A stretch of DNA of 64,000 bases, from positions 432,802 through 496,801 of the forward strand of contig CAVYIF010000018.1 of assembly GCA_963768585.1 (NCBI GenBank), written 5' to 3'. This DNA is from CAVUNY01 sp963768585 (lineage in GTDB: Bacteria > Chloroflexota > Anaerolineae > Anaerolineales > Anaerolineaceae). Of the stretch, positions 51,976 to 61,169 are shown piece by piece (position 1 is the stretch's first letter; each line of letters starts with the position of its first letter). The notes beneath the pieces are model-generated. The model was given only the letters and a program-made list of their open reading frames with translations. It was not told the origin of the DNA and ran no database searches. A program made the translations under genes and the position numbers.

Positions 51976-52362
51976 ATGCAACCGCAGATTGAAGATGATT
52001 CAGACGATAACCGGCTAATTGATTTGTTTCGCGAAAATCCTGGAAAAGAGCTGCTCACAGATCTTTGGATTATTCAGGATTTAAGAAAAGCTGGCGCCCT
52101 GGAACAAGCCGAAAGAATCCTGAGGAAAAGTATCCCCTCGCCGGCAGTGGGAGATGAGCTCCGCAAGATCTGTTCTACCCGCGCCCGGGCAGCGAGGAGA
52201 GATGGGAACTGGCCAGTCGTGATTGCATATCTTGAAAGCTATCTGGCCTATAAAGAGGCCAATAACGCCAAGGCCAGGAAATTCGTCAACCAGGGAAAGC
52301 CTTATTTAACAAATCAGGAAAGGCGATGGCTCGAAGAAGCTCGCGCTAAAACCGTAAAATAA
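51976..52362 (+). CDS. hypothetical helical protein
   Basis: 128 aa, ATG preceded by AGGAG at good spacing (ATAGGAGCTGATA). It is acidic at the N terminus and rich in Arg/Lys helices afterwards (LRKAGALEQAERILRKSI, RARAARRDGNWPVVIAYLESYLAYKEA), which resembles TPR-like helical hairpins. I recognise no family. It is the only plus-strand gene at the left end of the island. Confidence 0.65.
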   Translation: MQPQIEDDSDDNRLIDLFRENPGKELLTDLWIIQDLRKAGALEQAERILRKSIPSPAVGDELRKICSTRARAARRDGNWPVVIAYLESYLAYKEANNAKARKFVNQGKPYLTNQERRWLEEARAKTVK

Positions 52363-52638
52363 TTGAGCTCATAAAACGGCCCAAAATGGCCTCTATTTTA
52401 CTTTCACCTGCATAGATGATCTGGCGAGCTAAAATTTTTGTTCTACGATGATCCTGAGGGCAAAACACCCCCATTTTTTCCGCTTTCTATAATCCCATAA
52501 AACCCGACTCGCACTCATGACCCCAGGAAGGCCGCTGGCAGGCTTGATTCGCGAAGCGTACCTTTGCGGTATTATTGTTTCCATAGAAACACCTGATATG
52601 ATGGTTAGATCTGTAATGGTCACCTACACAAAAGATCA

Positions 52639-53493
52639 TTATTTTTTGGAGGATTTCACCCATTCTTGATTTTTAATCTCGCCAATCATTTTCTCTGATA
52701 TTTCTGCCAGCTCAACCATTGAGAAATCCGCTGACAATACAAGAAGAACTGAATTTAAAGCTGCAGTGAGCATCAGGAGAAGCATTGAGATATTTTCACC
52801 CCAGAATTTCTTCATCCCTTGAGATGTTTTTGGCTTTTCGGATGGCGAAGTTAATCCAATTGAAAATAAGGCCCCAAAAAAAGTGCCGTGAGCTATTTCA
52901 GATGCATGACGATAAATAGTCGTAAATCCAAATACAAGATTTCCTGAAACTCTGGCACCATATTTTTTATCGATTACCTCAATTCGCTGTTCGATATTTT
53001 CAGGTGTCCATTTTGTATTTTCTCGTCCGTTTGGATTTGTAAATTCTTTCAGGGCATTTTCAAGATCTGGATTTTTCGAAAGATCGACTTTACCCTGCCA
53101 TTCTACCTGTAATTTCAAATTGCCAATATCAAATTTACGAGACAGGTCACGAAATGATTTCTGTAAGGCATGGCGCCTTGCTTTTTCTGCGGCCTCTTTT
53201 CCTTTCGCGCAAATAAAACAAAAATTTACCGCTGTTTCGTAAATTGTTCTTGCGAGTACAAAACAATCCCGTGCTTTGCCATTAACGGCTAATATCGCGA
53301 TCAATTCGCATGAATTGTTAATTGAATATAATAATGCTGCTAACACAAAATGATTTTCTGGTTTTGTTTTCAATAAGATTTCATAGGCCTGTTTCAATAA
53401 TTCAACATGTTGATCAAATATCGCCCTTAGTTCCTGCATTTGGCCGAATGAGCCGAAATCATTTTGCTTTTTCTCGTTCATTAGTTCCCTCAC
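52639..53493 (-). CDS. DUF5677-like hypothetical protein
   Basis: 284 aa, largely helical and soluble. The pattern ARDCFVLARTIYETAVNFCF followed later by YRHASEIAHGTFFGALF (an S-x-x-x-HG signature) matches the DUF5677 type as I know it. Function of that group is unknown; members are common in mobile and defence regions, so this may be cargo. Its AT-rich codon use contrasts with chromosomal genes. The start could also be 12 nt further in (MNEKKQ). Confidence 0.65.
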   Translation of the reverse strand: MRELMNEKKQNDFGSFGQMQELRAIFDQHVELLKQAYEILLKTKPENHFVLAALLYSINNSCELIAILAVNGKARDCFVLARTIYETAVNFCFICAKGKEAAEKARRHALQKSFRDLSRKFDIGNLKLQVEWQGKVDLSKNPDLENALKEFTNPNGRENTKWTPENIEQRIEVIDKKYGARVSGNLVFGFTTIYRHASEIAHGTFFGALFSIGLTSPSEKPKTSQGMKKFWGENISMLLLMLTAALNSVLLVLSADFSMVELAEISEKMIGEIKNQEWVKSSKK

Positions 53494-53657
53494 TCGAAAA
53501 ACGCTCGAAACGATTATGGCCAGCGCAATCTACCTGGCTGTTTAGTCATCGATTTATGGATCGTTGGATTAATTATAGTTAAAAGTATTTCCGAGGAAAC
53601 GCCTGCAACCCGCTGGCCTGTTCCCCCTGGCCTGAACCGGAACAGGCCTGGCCTGAA

Positions 53658-53768
53658 CCGGGGTAACGTCTTAAGGGGGGAATAGGCCATTTGGACTGGT
53701 TTATACCCCCCTGGTTTGTACTGGGTTTACACCTGGTGTATACCGGGGTGACGTCTTAAGGGGGGAAT
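53658..53768. repeat. pair of 26-bp direct repeats, 85-bp spacing
   Basis: CCGGGGTRACGTCTTAAGGG followed by GGGAAT occurs at 53658-53683 and 53743-53768 with one difference; flanking (A)CCATTKGG and GTxTATACC motifs also recur. The block lies in a 720-bp stretch without a convincing gene. It may be a regulatory or replication locus of the element. Confidence 0.6.
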
Positions 53769-54217
53769 GAACCATTGGGGGTTTGGTGTATACCCCTGGA
53801 AATTAAAGACCGCTTCTATGGAAACACATAACAACTGGTATTGCCAATATTCCAAAATATTACTCAATATCCTCGCCAATTAACCTGGAGAAAATGGCGT
53901 TTTAGCGGGGTGAATACGCCCTAAAGTGGTCACTTTCTGGAAAAGCAGAGAAACAAAATTCTCACGACAGGGTGATTACCAAAATGTCCATCTGGCACCA
54001 GGTAAACGATAGGAAGGATCTCACCTATCGTTGCGAGCAAGGTTTGGATCATCTGCTGGAAGAGCTTCAGCTCTGGCCTGAGTTTCACTTGGGCTTTTTC
54101 CTTGTTTCGGCTGCCCTTGGGACGTCCAGGTATTATCTTCGTCTCACTGGATCCCTGCCCCTTCGTTTTGCCCGTTGGGTAGATGTTTAATTTTTTATAC
54201 TGACTGAACAGATACTA

Positions 54218-55309
54218 TTATTGTTTACATAACCAATCGGAAACCATAGGCGCGGTATTCACTTCTTCAATTCGCCAACCTAGACCTTTGATTTCCTCGT
54301 TAAGTACTACGAAGCGTGGATTTTTGCCTTCGGGAATGGTTGGCAAATTAGGATTCTTAAATTGAAAGTCCACTGAAGCATAGTAAACAAGGAGGCAATT
54401 ACTTGGATTATTCACATTTTCTAGACTTATTAGTTTCGTACTTTCAATATTATCTGACCACTGAGTGAATGTTGCATCTTCCTGATGGTTGAATAAAGCC
54501 TTAGTGTCTTTATTTACGAACAAGTCTGCGGCTAAACTTCTTCGAGACCGGAGTGCGTTAAGCATATTGAGGTCATGCTCATTTAGCGCGGTGTAATAAG
54601 CCTCAATAATTTCTTCGGGTGATTTTTTAGACAGTTCATTATCCAAACTATTGGTTATATCCACGACACCAGAAGAAACCAGCCATTGCCCCCAACTTTC
54701 TCCAACAATTTCGCGAAAGTCCTTTCTGTCTAAGGAGCAAGCAAATCCATAGTGACGTCCTTGGTCAATCCATGCGCCGATGATATGGTTATCATGAGAA
54801 ACGACGACAGCATATGCCGTTATATATGGTAAAAAAGTTTTTGGAAGTTGCTCGTTTAGCAAATACAACGATGCTTGAACTGTTTGACCCAGATAGGGAA
54901 CAAGGTCGAGGCCAATTTCTTTGTTTAACTCATTGTTGTAAGCCCAATAAATTGCATAAGGGAAATCACCTGGGCTATGTTGTAATGTTTTCGGAAGGAC
55001 AACTGTTTCGGTAGTTACTGATTCTTTGATTGTCCATCTATAATGCAAAAGAAGATTAGAGGTTTCAACACTCAGAGATGGTGTGTTTGTTAGTATTGGG
55101 ATTTGGACGGTTGGAGATGGTGTGTTTGTCGGTATAGGGATTTGAACACTTAGAGATGGTGTGTTATTTGGTATTGGGATTTGGACGGTAGCAGACGCTG
55201 AGGGCGAAATAGGCGGGCTGTCGGTTGGCTTCACATCATTACAGCCAGCTAAAAGAAATGCCAGTAACAAGCCAAGAGCAAGTTTTGAACGTTTCTTTTG
55301 AATGCCCAT
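54218..55309 (-). CDS. lipoprotein with VQIPIPTNTPS repeats
   Basis: 363 aa. The signal peptide ends in LLAGC (Cys23). Three 13-residue repeats of the type VQIPIPTNTPSxS (42-80) form a stalk, then a globular domain follows. A segment EEIIEAYYTALNEHDLNMLNALRS (about 235-258) recalls the DUF4829/NTF2-like fold found in surface lipoproteins. It should be anchored on the outer face of the cytoplasmic membrane. Function is unknown. It is probably cargo of the island. Confidence 0.75.
   Translation of the reverse strand: MGIQKKRSKLALGLLLAFLLAGCNDVKPTDSPPISPSASATVQIPIPNNTPSLSVQIPIPTNTPSPTVQIPILTNTPSLSVETSNLLLHYRWTIKESVTTETVVLPKTLQHSPGDFPYAIYWAYNNELNKEIGLDLVPYLGQTVQASLYLLNEQLPKTFLPYITAYAVVVSHDNHIIGAWIDQGRHYGFACSLDRKDFREIVGESWGQWLVSSGVVDITNSLDNELSKKSPEEIIEAYYTALNEHDLNMLNALRSRRSLAADLFVNKDTKALFNHQEDATFTQWSDNIESTKLISLENVNNPSNCLLVYYASVDFQFKNPNLPTIPEGKNPRFVVLNEEIKGLGWRIEEVNTAPMVSDWLCKQ
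55070..55186 (-). repeat. three 39-bp tandem coding repeats
   Basis: Three copies of a 39-bp unit encode the VQIPI(P/L)xNTPSxS stalk of the lipoprotein. Copies differ at a few positions, so the array is not brand new, but copy number could vary between strains. Confidence 0.75.
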
Positions 55310-55662
55310 ATTTCTTGCTGCTTGCCTCCCTTTTTCTGTTAAACCTTTCCCCCAAAAAAACTTCTACATGTTCAACATCTCTGAAATCATTCTATAGTAC
55401 CCTGATTCCACGTCGAAAAAATTTTGCCAGCATTTTCACCCCAGAGAGGTGATGGTTATAGCAGAACAAGATTAAACTTTAGCATAATTTCCTCCATTTT
55501 GCATAATATTTGGCACTCCATTTTCATAAAATTGGATACCTAAAATCATTTTTCCAATCCGTTTTAAATGCAAACAACAGTTTAGAAAATGAAAAAGTGT
55601 ATTTTCTCAGGCCAGGCTTTTTTCATATAGAGGCCGGTTAGAACAGGGCAATAATCCCCCCC
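55310..55662. other. gap without gene between lipoprotein and propeller fragment
   Basis: 353 AT-rich bp. It contains the lipoprotein's upstream region and the closed frame preceding the propeller fragment (TAG at 55639-55641). No RNA gene or repeat is evident. Confidence 0.4.
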
Positions 55663-56547
55663 GTGGTAGAAGCGCTGTTAGTTGACATTTTGGACATCGA
55701 GTCAGGAGAGGTGAAGCAATTACGGCTCAAAGAAGTTAGCTATGAAATTTATCCCAAATGGCTGACTGACGAGGTGATTGTATTCAGGATAGGCAACTCC
55801 ACCTATCGCTATTTCAACAGCCAGACTGGCGAGTTGCTGTTCCAATTTTACAACTCTATGGGCAGCGGCGATATTCATCAAAACCCATCTGTTTCACCTG
55901 ACCAGCGCTGGGTGACCCTGGACACCACGCTACCAAATAACTTTTACGCGAAACGCTACAGTCGGTACGACCTGCAAACAAAGACCAATGTTTTGCTCGC
56001 CGAATCACCTTCCTCGCGTATTCTATTCTGTGGCTGGAAGCCGGATAGTTCGCTGCTTTATCTGGTCAACACTCCCAATAAGGCTTTTTCTCCACTCGAT
56101 TCGCCCCTATCAGCTGGTCTGTTGGCATACACCCCGAGGACTAAGACCAGCAACGTGCTCGTACCAGACGCCGTGCGTGCCTTTTGGAGCCCAGATATGA
56201 AATATGCCTGGGTCATTCGCCAATTTGCTGCCAGCAATTCGGTGGTCGCCAGCCTGTTTGATGCTACCAGCGGCAAACTGAGTGGAAATTATTTCGTAAG
56301 TACAAAACCGGTAGAGGGTGACCCGGCGAGGGTTTTTTTGATGCTGGATTTCGAGTTGCATTGGGCGCATGATTCAACTCGGGCCTTGTTGGTCAACGCC
56401 CATAAGGAACTTTTCCTCTCGACAGGCAGTGAGGCCAAACTCCTTGCGAACAACAGCTACCATCCGGTCAATTGGTCTCCTGATGACCGTTTTGCTTCAG
56501 TTTACTACTCTCAAGGCGCGTGGGTGGTAGACCTTTCAAAATATTAA
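55663..56547 (+). pseudogene. beta-propeller protein, 5'-truncated
   Basis: The frame gives 294 residues of WD40/TolB-like propeller repeats, for example SVSPDQRWVTLDT, ILFCGWKPDSSLLYLV, AFWSPDMKYAWVI and PVNWSPDDRFASVYYSQGAW. The only possible start is a GTG after a run of C with no RBS, and the frame is closed by a TAG 21 nt upstream. There is no signal peptide, although relatives are usually exported. I read it as the 3' portion of a larger gene; a short functional protein is possible. Confidence 0.6.
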
Positions 56548-56654
56548 ATTGCCACAATCAACAGCCCCGTCAATGATTTTCATCCCATTTTCCAGTGTGC
56601 TTCCAGACACGAAAACTGACAAATGGCGGTATAAATTACACAACCCTTCAACCT

Positions 56655-58745
56655 TCAACGGGCAATCAACGGAATCCAAATCGAATTGGTAAACAAATCC
56701 AACCGCCACAATCCATTCTGGGTTGCCGCTAATAAAAACTGCTGTTTGCCAGAGTACAGGCTCATGGCGGTAATTTCCTGGCCGTCAAGACCGATCGACT
56801 GCCATGCAGCGCCATTTAACGCACGCGAGAACACGCCTTTGCTTCCATAGTACGCAATTTGATGGGATGGATCAATTTCGAAAAAGGCATAATACGATGC
56901 TGAAGTCAATCCTTCGGACCAGCGACTCCAGGTCCTCCCGCCATCTGTACTGGTAAACACGAGGTCAGATAATGGGGCATGATTCCATTCAAACAGAACT
57001 TCCTCATTCGAAGGCGAAACAATCAGATCTCCAATCATGTCGTTCTGCGCAATTTCTCCCAGTTTTTCAAAATTATTTCCATAGTCTTCCGAAGAATAAA
57101 ATTCAATCTTAATGCCCTGATCTGAGCCACGATTGGTGGCAAACAAGATTTTATTGTTTTGGACTGGATCAATTGCCAGGATTTGGGGGTGGATATCGAT
57201 GAATGGATGACGATACCAGACAGAATCCCCAAATAAGCCAGTACCTCTTTCCAAGAGGTAGCCAACCGAAGGTGATCCATCATAGAGCAGCGCATACGGA
57301 CGGTCGGGAAAAGCAAGGGACACCTTCAGATCAGTGATCTCACCGGTTTGCGTTACTTTTCCCCAAAGATCTGCTTTTAATTCATACAATCCCTCTCGGC
57401 CGCCAGCCCAGACCATAGTTGGGTCAACAGGATTGATCGCGATTTTATCAATGCGAATACCATGTTCGCCGGGTTGGGTGGAATGGTTCAGAAACAAATC
57501 ATCCAGAAGGGGCGAGCTCCATGTGTGTCCCCCATCCAGCGTACGAAATAAAGCCGGCCGAGGATAATCACTCGCCGCGTAAATGATATCCGGGTTAGAA
57601 GGGGCGACCGCCAGGGCATTCAAGTGCACAGTTGTCTGGATCCCTTGATTACTGTCGACCCAACTGGACGCGAAATCATCAGTCCGATATACCCCATATC
57701 CATACAATCCAGCGTACAAACGCCCCGGTTGGCTCACATCAGCCAGGAATGCATACGCTCCGGAGGGAAGTATTTTCAAGGATTGCCACCAGGTTTTCCC
57801 CCCATCCACCGAGCGATAAGCAGGTTCCGTTTGCTGAGTAAGCGGAATTGCATATATATCGCTGCCAGATATCGCCAATTTTATGGCACAGCCAAAGCTG
57901 CAGTTGACGCCCAGATTATAGTCATAATTTATGTCCCAGGTTTGCCCTCCATCCAGGCTGGACATGAAAAAGGCATTAATACTAGAATATAAGCGCTGGG
58001 GGTTTTCCGAGTTGATCAAGACTTTCGTACAGCCTGCGCAATAAGAATCTGACGGGATCGGGTACGATATCCACGTCTGTCCCCCATCCTGACTTTTTAA
58101 CAGAAAATCATTATAAAAAGGACGCGGGGCAAACTTATTTCTCAACCCAACAACGACATAAATCAAATTTGGCTGGCTGTTCAAGACAATGATGCTTCCT
58201 ACATTCGAAAAACAGCCTAAGTCACTGCTTTCCCAATCCACTCCTGCATTAGAGCTCCAGGTAAAGGAGTACTCGATATCCTCACAGGATTCAGGTGGAT
58301 TGTCCATTTCCTCGACGGTATAAATTGTGTTTGAAGCCGGAAGTGCAAACGGCCGACCAAACGGGTTAATGATTTGCCAATCCAGGCCTCCATTGACTGA
58401 ACGGAGGAGGCCATCCTGGGCGCCGGCGTATACAATGTCCGGATTTTCCGGATCAATCACCAGATCGTACGTTGCCGTGTCAAATTGATGGACCAGGTTC
58501 CAATGATCACTGCGGTCGCTGCTGCGAAACAGCCGTTCCCCTTCGGTGTAGTCAACCAGTGTGTAAATGATTTCCGGATTCGATACGGATTGCTGTAAGG
58601 CAAAGATAGTTCCACCTGGAGTTGAAGGACGGTCTACGGCACTCCAGGTATTCACTTGGGCAAAAGCTGGCGCCGGTGTGTAAATTTGAAAAATTAAATC
58701 AAATATCAATAATAGCCGTACCACCTCAAAAGCCAATTTAATCAT
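56655..58745 (-). CDS. secreted BNR/sortilin-type repeat protein
   Basis: 696 aa with an N-terminal signal peptide (cleavage near PAPAFAQV). At least eight BNR/Asp-box-like repeats are visible: RSVNGGLDWQ, KSQDGGQTWIS, SSLDGGQTWD, RSVDGGKTWWQ, RTDDFASSW, RTLDGGHTWSS, SSEDYGNNFEK, TSTDGGRTWSRW. They imply a sialidase/VPS10-like beta-propeller. No sialidase catalytic Arg triad was identified, so it may be a surface binding protein or a non-sialidase hydrolase. It is the largest cargo gene of the island. Confidence 0.8.
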   Translation of the reverse strand: MIKLAFEVVRLLLIFDLIFQIYTPAPAFAQVNTWSAVDRPSTPGGTIFALQQSVSNPEIIYTLVDYTEGERLFRSSDRSDHWNLVHQFDTATYDLVIDPENPDIVYAGAQDGLLRSVNGGLDWQIINPFGRPFALPASNTIYTVEEMDNPPESCEDIEYSFTWSSNAGVDWESSDLGCFSNVGSIIVLNSQPNLIYVVVGLRNKFAPRPFYNDFLLKSQDGGQTWISYPIPSDSYCAGCTKVLINSENPQRLYSSINAFFMSSLDGGQTWDINYDYNLGVNCSFGCAIKLAISGSDIYAIPLTQQTEPAYRSVDGGKTWWQSLKILPSGAYAFLADVSQPGRLYAGLYGYGVYRTDDFASSWVDSNQGIQTTVHLNALAVAPSNPDIIYAASDYPRPALFRTLDGGHTWSSPLLDDLFLNHSTQPGEHGIRIDKIAINPVDPTMVWAGGREGLYELKADLWGKVTQTGEITDLKVSLAFPDRPYALLYDGSPSVGYLLERGTGLFGDSVWYRHPFIDIHPQILAIDPVQNNKILFATNRGSDQGIKIEFYSSEDYGNNFEKLGEIAQNDMIGDLIVSPSNEEVLFEWNHAPLSDLVFTSTDGGRTWSRWSEGLTSASYYAFFEIDPSHQIAYYGSKGVFSRALNGAAWQSIGLDGQEITAMSLYSGKQQFLLAATQNGLWRLDLFTNSIWIPLIAR

Positions 58746-58986
58746 TCCTACCCCCAGAATACCTGATTTATCCTTATAAATATCTTACAGCCAATCAGAC
58801 ATCTATTCAAGTTTTTTGGCAGAGGTCGGGATTGTAGCACGAAAATTTTTCCAAAATCATTCTGGTCATTTTCGCAGATACCGGAAGCGTTAAAAGATTG
58901 AAGGTTGCCCTGCCTCCAAGGTGGCGCCTCGCAGGGGATCATATCAAATCCTCTCGCCACGACTAAAAAAAACGAATTTCGTTTGT

Positions 58987-59403
58987 TCAGTAGAACTCTT
59001 CCAGAGTCCGGATCCGGCGCCGGATGGAATTGACAGCGCATAAGCGGTCGGTATCGATCGCTTCCTGAAGAAGCGACGCCCAATCCTCTGGGTTATAAAT
59101 TCCCTGACCGGCCTGGTCGATCAATGCCTGTTCGCGCTTGAGAAAGTTAAGTCGATTTTGTGTGCTGTCAACTGATCTGGATGCACCATTACGTCTGGCC
59201 TCTATGGCAGCCGCAATAAACCGAGCAACACTTGGAAACCATATATCGTTCCCAATAATCGTATCACCAGCCATTTTCAATTCAATCTCGTTGAATTGAG
59301 CCAGATGCTTTTCGTAAACCTGCATAACTGCTTCTGCATCGGTTGGCTTATAACTTGGAAACACTTTAACCATTTCAACAAAAATTTTCCGGAATGATTT
59401 CAT
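58987..59403 (-). CDS. hypothetical phage/plasmid-type protein
   Basis: 138 aa. KVFPSYKPTDAEAVMQVYEKHLAQFNEIELKMA followed by DIWFPSVARFIAAAIEARRN resembles small replication-linked proteins of phages (loader or replicative accessory type) that begin with a short helical bundle; I cannot name it. The ATG overlaps the stop of the upstream gene (ATGA). A related fragment is found outside the island at 51121-51200. Confidence 0.7.
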   Translation of the reverse strand: MKSFRKIFVEMVKVFPSYKPTDAEAVMQVYEKHLAQFNEIELKMAGDTIIGNDIWFPSVARFIAAAIEARRNGASRSVDSTQNRLNFLKREQALIDQAGQGIYNPEDWASLLQEAIDTDRLCAVNSIRRRIRTLEEFY

Positions 59404-59828
59404 TCTGCCTCTAAGAGCCTGATAAGTTTAGCCCGCTCATCTTCGACAATCAGTTGATGACCATTTCCATTGGAGCCATTTGGCTTCTTACCATTCTCCC
59501 AGGGCTTTTCTCCCTGCTTAATTGCCGGCGCCCATTCGACCAGCCAACCATCAAGGTTATCCGGGCGATATCCTCGGGAGATCCACTTGGTATAAGCGGT
59601 CTCAATTTCAGGTTTCTGCAGGCCTTTTTCTTGAATGGTTTGCACGATGATTTTTAGCAAGCTGCCCTGAAGGCCAGCTGGTGGAGTTGAATTTGTGGCC
59701 TCCTGGAAAAGCGCCAGTTCTGGAATTTTCTTGTAATCAAGGATACGTAAATTTTCAAAGTCGATTTCTGAGTGAGAGAGGTTTCTTTGTTTCTTATCTT
59801 GTCTTTTCTCTTGTATCTTTATGCGCAA
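59400..59828 (-). CDS. hypothetical phage/plasmid-type protein
   Basis: 142 aa, charged and soluble. The middle segment (KIIVQTIQEKGLQKPEIETA, WISRGYRPDNLDGWLVEWA) resembles the C-terminal part of phage replication or primosome proteins, with a Gly/Asn-rich linker (NGKKPNGSNGNGH) after it. It is coupled to the downstream 138-aa gene by a 4-nt overlap and follows the winged-helix gene, so the trio may form a replication module. Function is unproved. Confidence 0.65.
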   Translation of the reverse strand: MRIKIQEKRQDKKQRNLSHSEIDFENLRILDYKKIPELALFQEATNSTPPAGLQGSLLKIIVQTIQEKGLQKPEIETAYTKWISRGYRPDNLDGWLVEWAPAIKQGEKPWENGKKPNGSNGNGHQLIVEDERAKLIRLLEAE

Positions 59829-59918
59829 ATTTTGCGCAGGTAGCTACGTATTTTTTGCGTAGGTGTTGCGTAAATTTTGCGCAGGTTTTTCGCCTACCTG
59901 CGTATTTTTTGCGCAGGT
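59822..59918 (-). repeat. four iteron-like 22-23 bp repeats
   Basis: Four units of the form ACCTRCGCAAAAWWTRCGYA occur at 59822-59842, 59842-59864, 59865-59886 and 59896-59918, one with fully palindromic ends (ACCTGCG...CGCAGGT). They span the 3' end of the winged-helix gene and the start of the next gene. They look like binding sites for that protein: replication iterons or autoregulatory operators. Confidence 0.7.
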
Positions 59919-60218
59919 TCCTTCAAAAATATCGAGAGAAAAACCGATTTTTCCAGTATCGCGATATATTTTCGTCACTCCACTTTTTTCACTTTCAGCC
60001 AGATAGCCGGCTTTGACCAGGCTCTGAATATGCGCTTGAACACATCTCCTGCTGAGCTTAAGTTTCGCAGCAATTGTTTCTTGAGAAGCAAAGCACTCAC
60101 CTCGTTCGCCCTGGCAATATCGCCAGATCCGGCCAAAAACCGCCGCCGCAGTGAGCCCTAAATCGTCGACAATGGAATCAATGACTGGCGTAAAGTTCGC
60201 CTTAAGATGCTTGCTCAT
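59844..60218 (-). CDS. winged-helix replication-initiator-like protein
   Basis: About 124 aa from the ATG at 60218, 5 nt after the split recombinase's stop; the longer ORF starts inside that gene. TAAAVFGRIWRYCQGERGECFASQETIAAKLKLSRRCVQAHIQSL has the layout of the RepA_N/DnaD-type winged helix that opens many plasmid and phage initiator proteins. The short C-terminal tail is encoded by the iteron-like repeats. It probably binds those repeats and controls replication or its own operon. Confidence 0.7.
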   Translation of the reverse strand: MSKHLKANFTPVIDSIVDDLGLTAAAVFGRIWRYCQGERGECFASQETIAAKLKLSRRCVQAHIQSLVKAGYLAESEKSGVTKIYRDTGKIGFSLDIFEGTCAKNTQVGEKPAQNLRNTYAKNT

Positions 60219-60222
60219 CTGA

Positions 60223-60978
60223 TCACCGGCCCTGGTCCACATTATCGATCGGCCCATATCGCTCATGAGCCACCTTGAAGTCAGATGTATCCTGTGCCAA
60301 ATAACGTTTGGTCACCTCCAGACTGGCATGCCCTAACATCCGAGATATGGTCACCACGTCTGCGCCATTGCGTTTCATGGTGATGGCAAAGCAGCGCCGG
60401 AAGTCGTGTAATCCAGGCGCTTTGATCCCGGCTGCGGCAGCTCGCCGGCGGATAATTGATTTAAGACCATCGAAGGTGATTCGGCTCCCATCCTCAGAAA
60501 TAAATAGCGGTGATTCTGGCCGGATATTAGGCCTGGTCCGTAGGTATTTTTTGAGGGCCCTTCGGCTCCGATCTCCGAGAAATACTGAACGGAATTTTCC
60601 GCCCTTCGCTCTCAGGATCCGCGTTTCGCCCGAATACAAATCCACGTCGGCCACATTCAGGTAAACGAATTCCGCGCGCCTGGCTCCGGTATCGGTCAGG
60701 ACTAATAAAATCGCCTGGTCTCGGATCCCTAGGCGGTTATCGCATTGATCGGCCATTTTCAACACGTCTTCTAGCTGGATTCCGGGCAGCGGTTTGATTT
60801 GCAGCTTTGGCGGTTTTACTTTCCGCATGGGCGATCGATATTCACCGTCCATCTCTTCTTCCCACCAGCCCAGAAGGGCCCGAACGCATCGATAATGACC
60901 ATGGATCCCGCCCGGGTTATGTCCCAGATCTTCAAGGTGGAGAAGGTAATTGCGGATAATATCAGCATTGCAGCTCAT
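60223..60978 (-). CDS. tyrosine recombinase, catalytic part (split gene)
   Basis: 251 aa with all catalytic residues of the family: Arg in TDTGARRAEF, Lys in AKGGKFRSVFLG, HDFRR, His in LGHASLEV and Tyr in KRYLAQ. It lacks the first part of the core-binding domain, which is encoded by the 64-residue ORF ending at 60975. The two overlap as CGATGAGC, and a -1 shift there gives a product co-linear with the intact integrase at 62378-63310. It closely resembles that integrase along its whole length. Confidence 0.85.
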   Translation of the reverse strand: MSCNADIIRNYLLHLEDLGHNPGGIHGHYRCVRALLGWWEEEMDGEYRSPMRKVKPPKLQIKPLPGIQLEDVLKMADQCDNRLGIRDQAILLVLTDTGARRAEFVYLNVADVDLYSGETRILRAKGGKFRSVFLGDRSRRALKKYLRTRPNIRPESPLFISEDGSRITFDGLKSIIRRRAAAAGIKAPGLHDFRRCFAITMKRNGADVVTISRMLGHASLEVTKRYLAQDTSDFKVAHERYGPIDNVDQGR

Positions 60979-61169
60979 CGATCATCATTACCCGCTTGGT
61001 CGTCGAGAAACTGGCAAAAGACTTCCAAATAACGTTTATAAAAAGTGATGGTCGCCGGCGAAAGGCTTCGGGACCTGGCAGCAATCAGGAATTGATTGAC
61101 CATGTTCCGCACGGCGCCATCGATGATCTGATAAGTCGCAGTCCTGACGGCTGCAGTCTTAACCAGCAT
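60975..61169 (-). CDS. tyrosine recombinase, N-terminal part (split gene)
   Basis: 64 aa, MVNQFLIAARSRSLSPATITFYKRYLEVFCQFLDD, equivalent to residues 22-60 of the intact integrase's core-binding domain. It ends at a TGA that overlaps the ATG of the catalytic part by 4 nt. Translation could couple or shift frame here. Otherwise the recombinase is inactive. The start lies within the last codons of the CopG-like gene. Confidence 0.75.
   Translation of the reverse strand: MLVKTAAVRTATYQIIDGAVRNMVNQFLIAARSRSLSPATITFYKRYLEVFCQFLDDQAGNDDR

Noticed and set aside
53972..54190. 72-codon plus-strand ORF in the island
   Set aside because: No convincing RBS, no recognisable motif, and it lies in a gene-poor AT-rich gap; not enough to call a gene.
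58748..59083. 111-codon minus-strand ORF next to the BNR gene
   Set aside because: It overlaps the 138-residue gene in another frame and has low-complexity, non-protein-like sequence.
59822..59918. Short CRISPR-like array
   Set aside because: Units are adjacent without spacers and diverge; iterons near an initiator gene fit better. No cas gene is present in the window.
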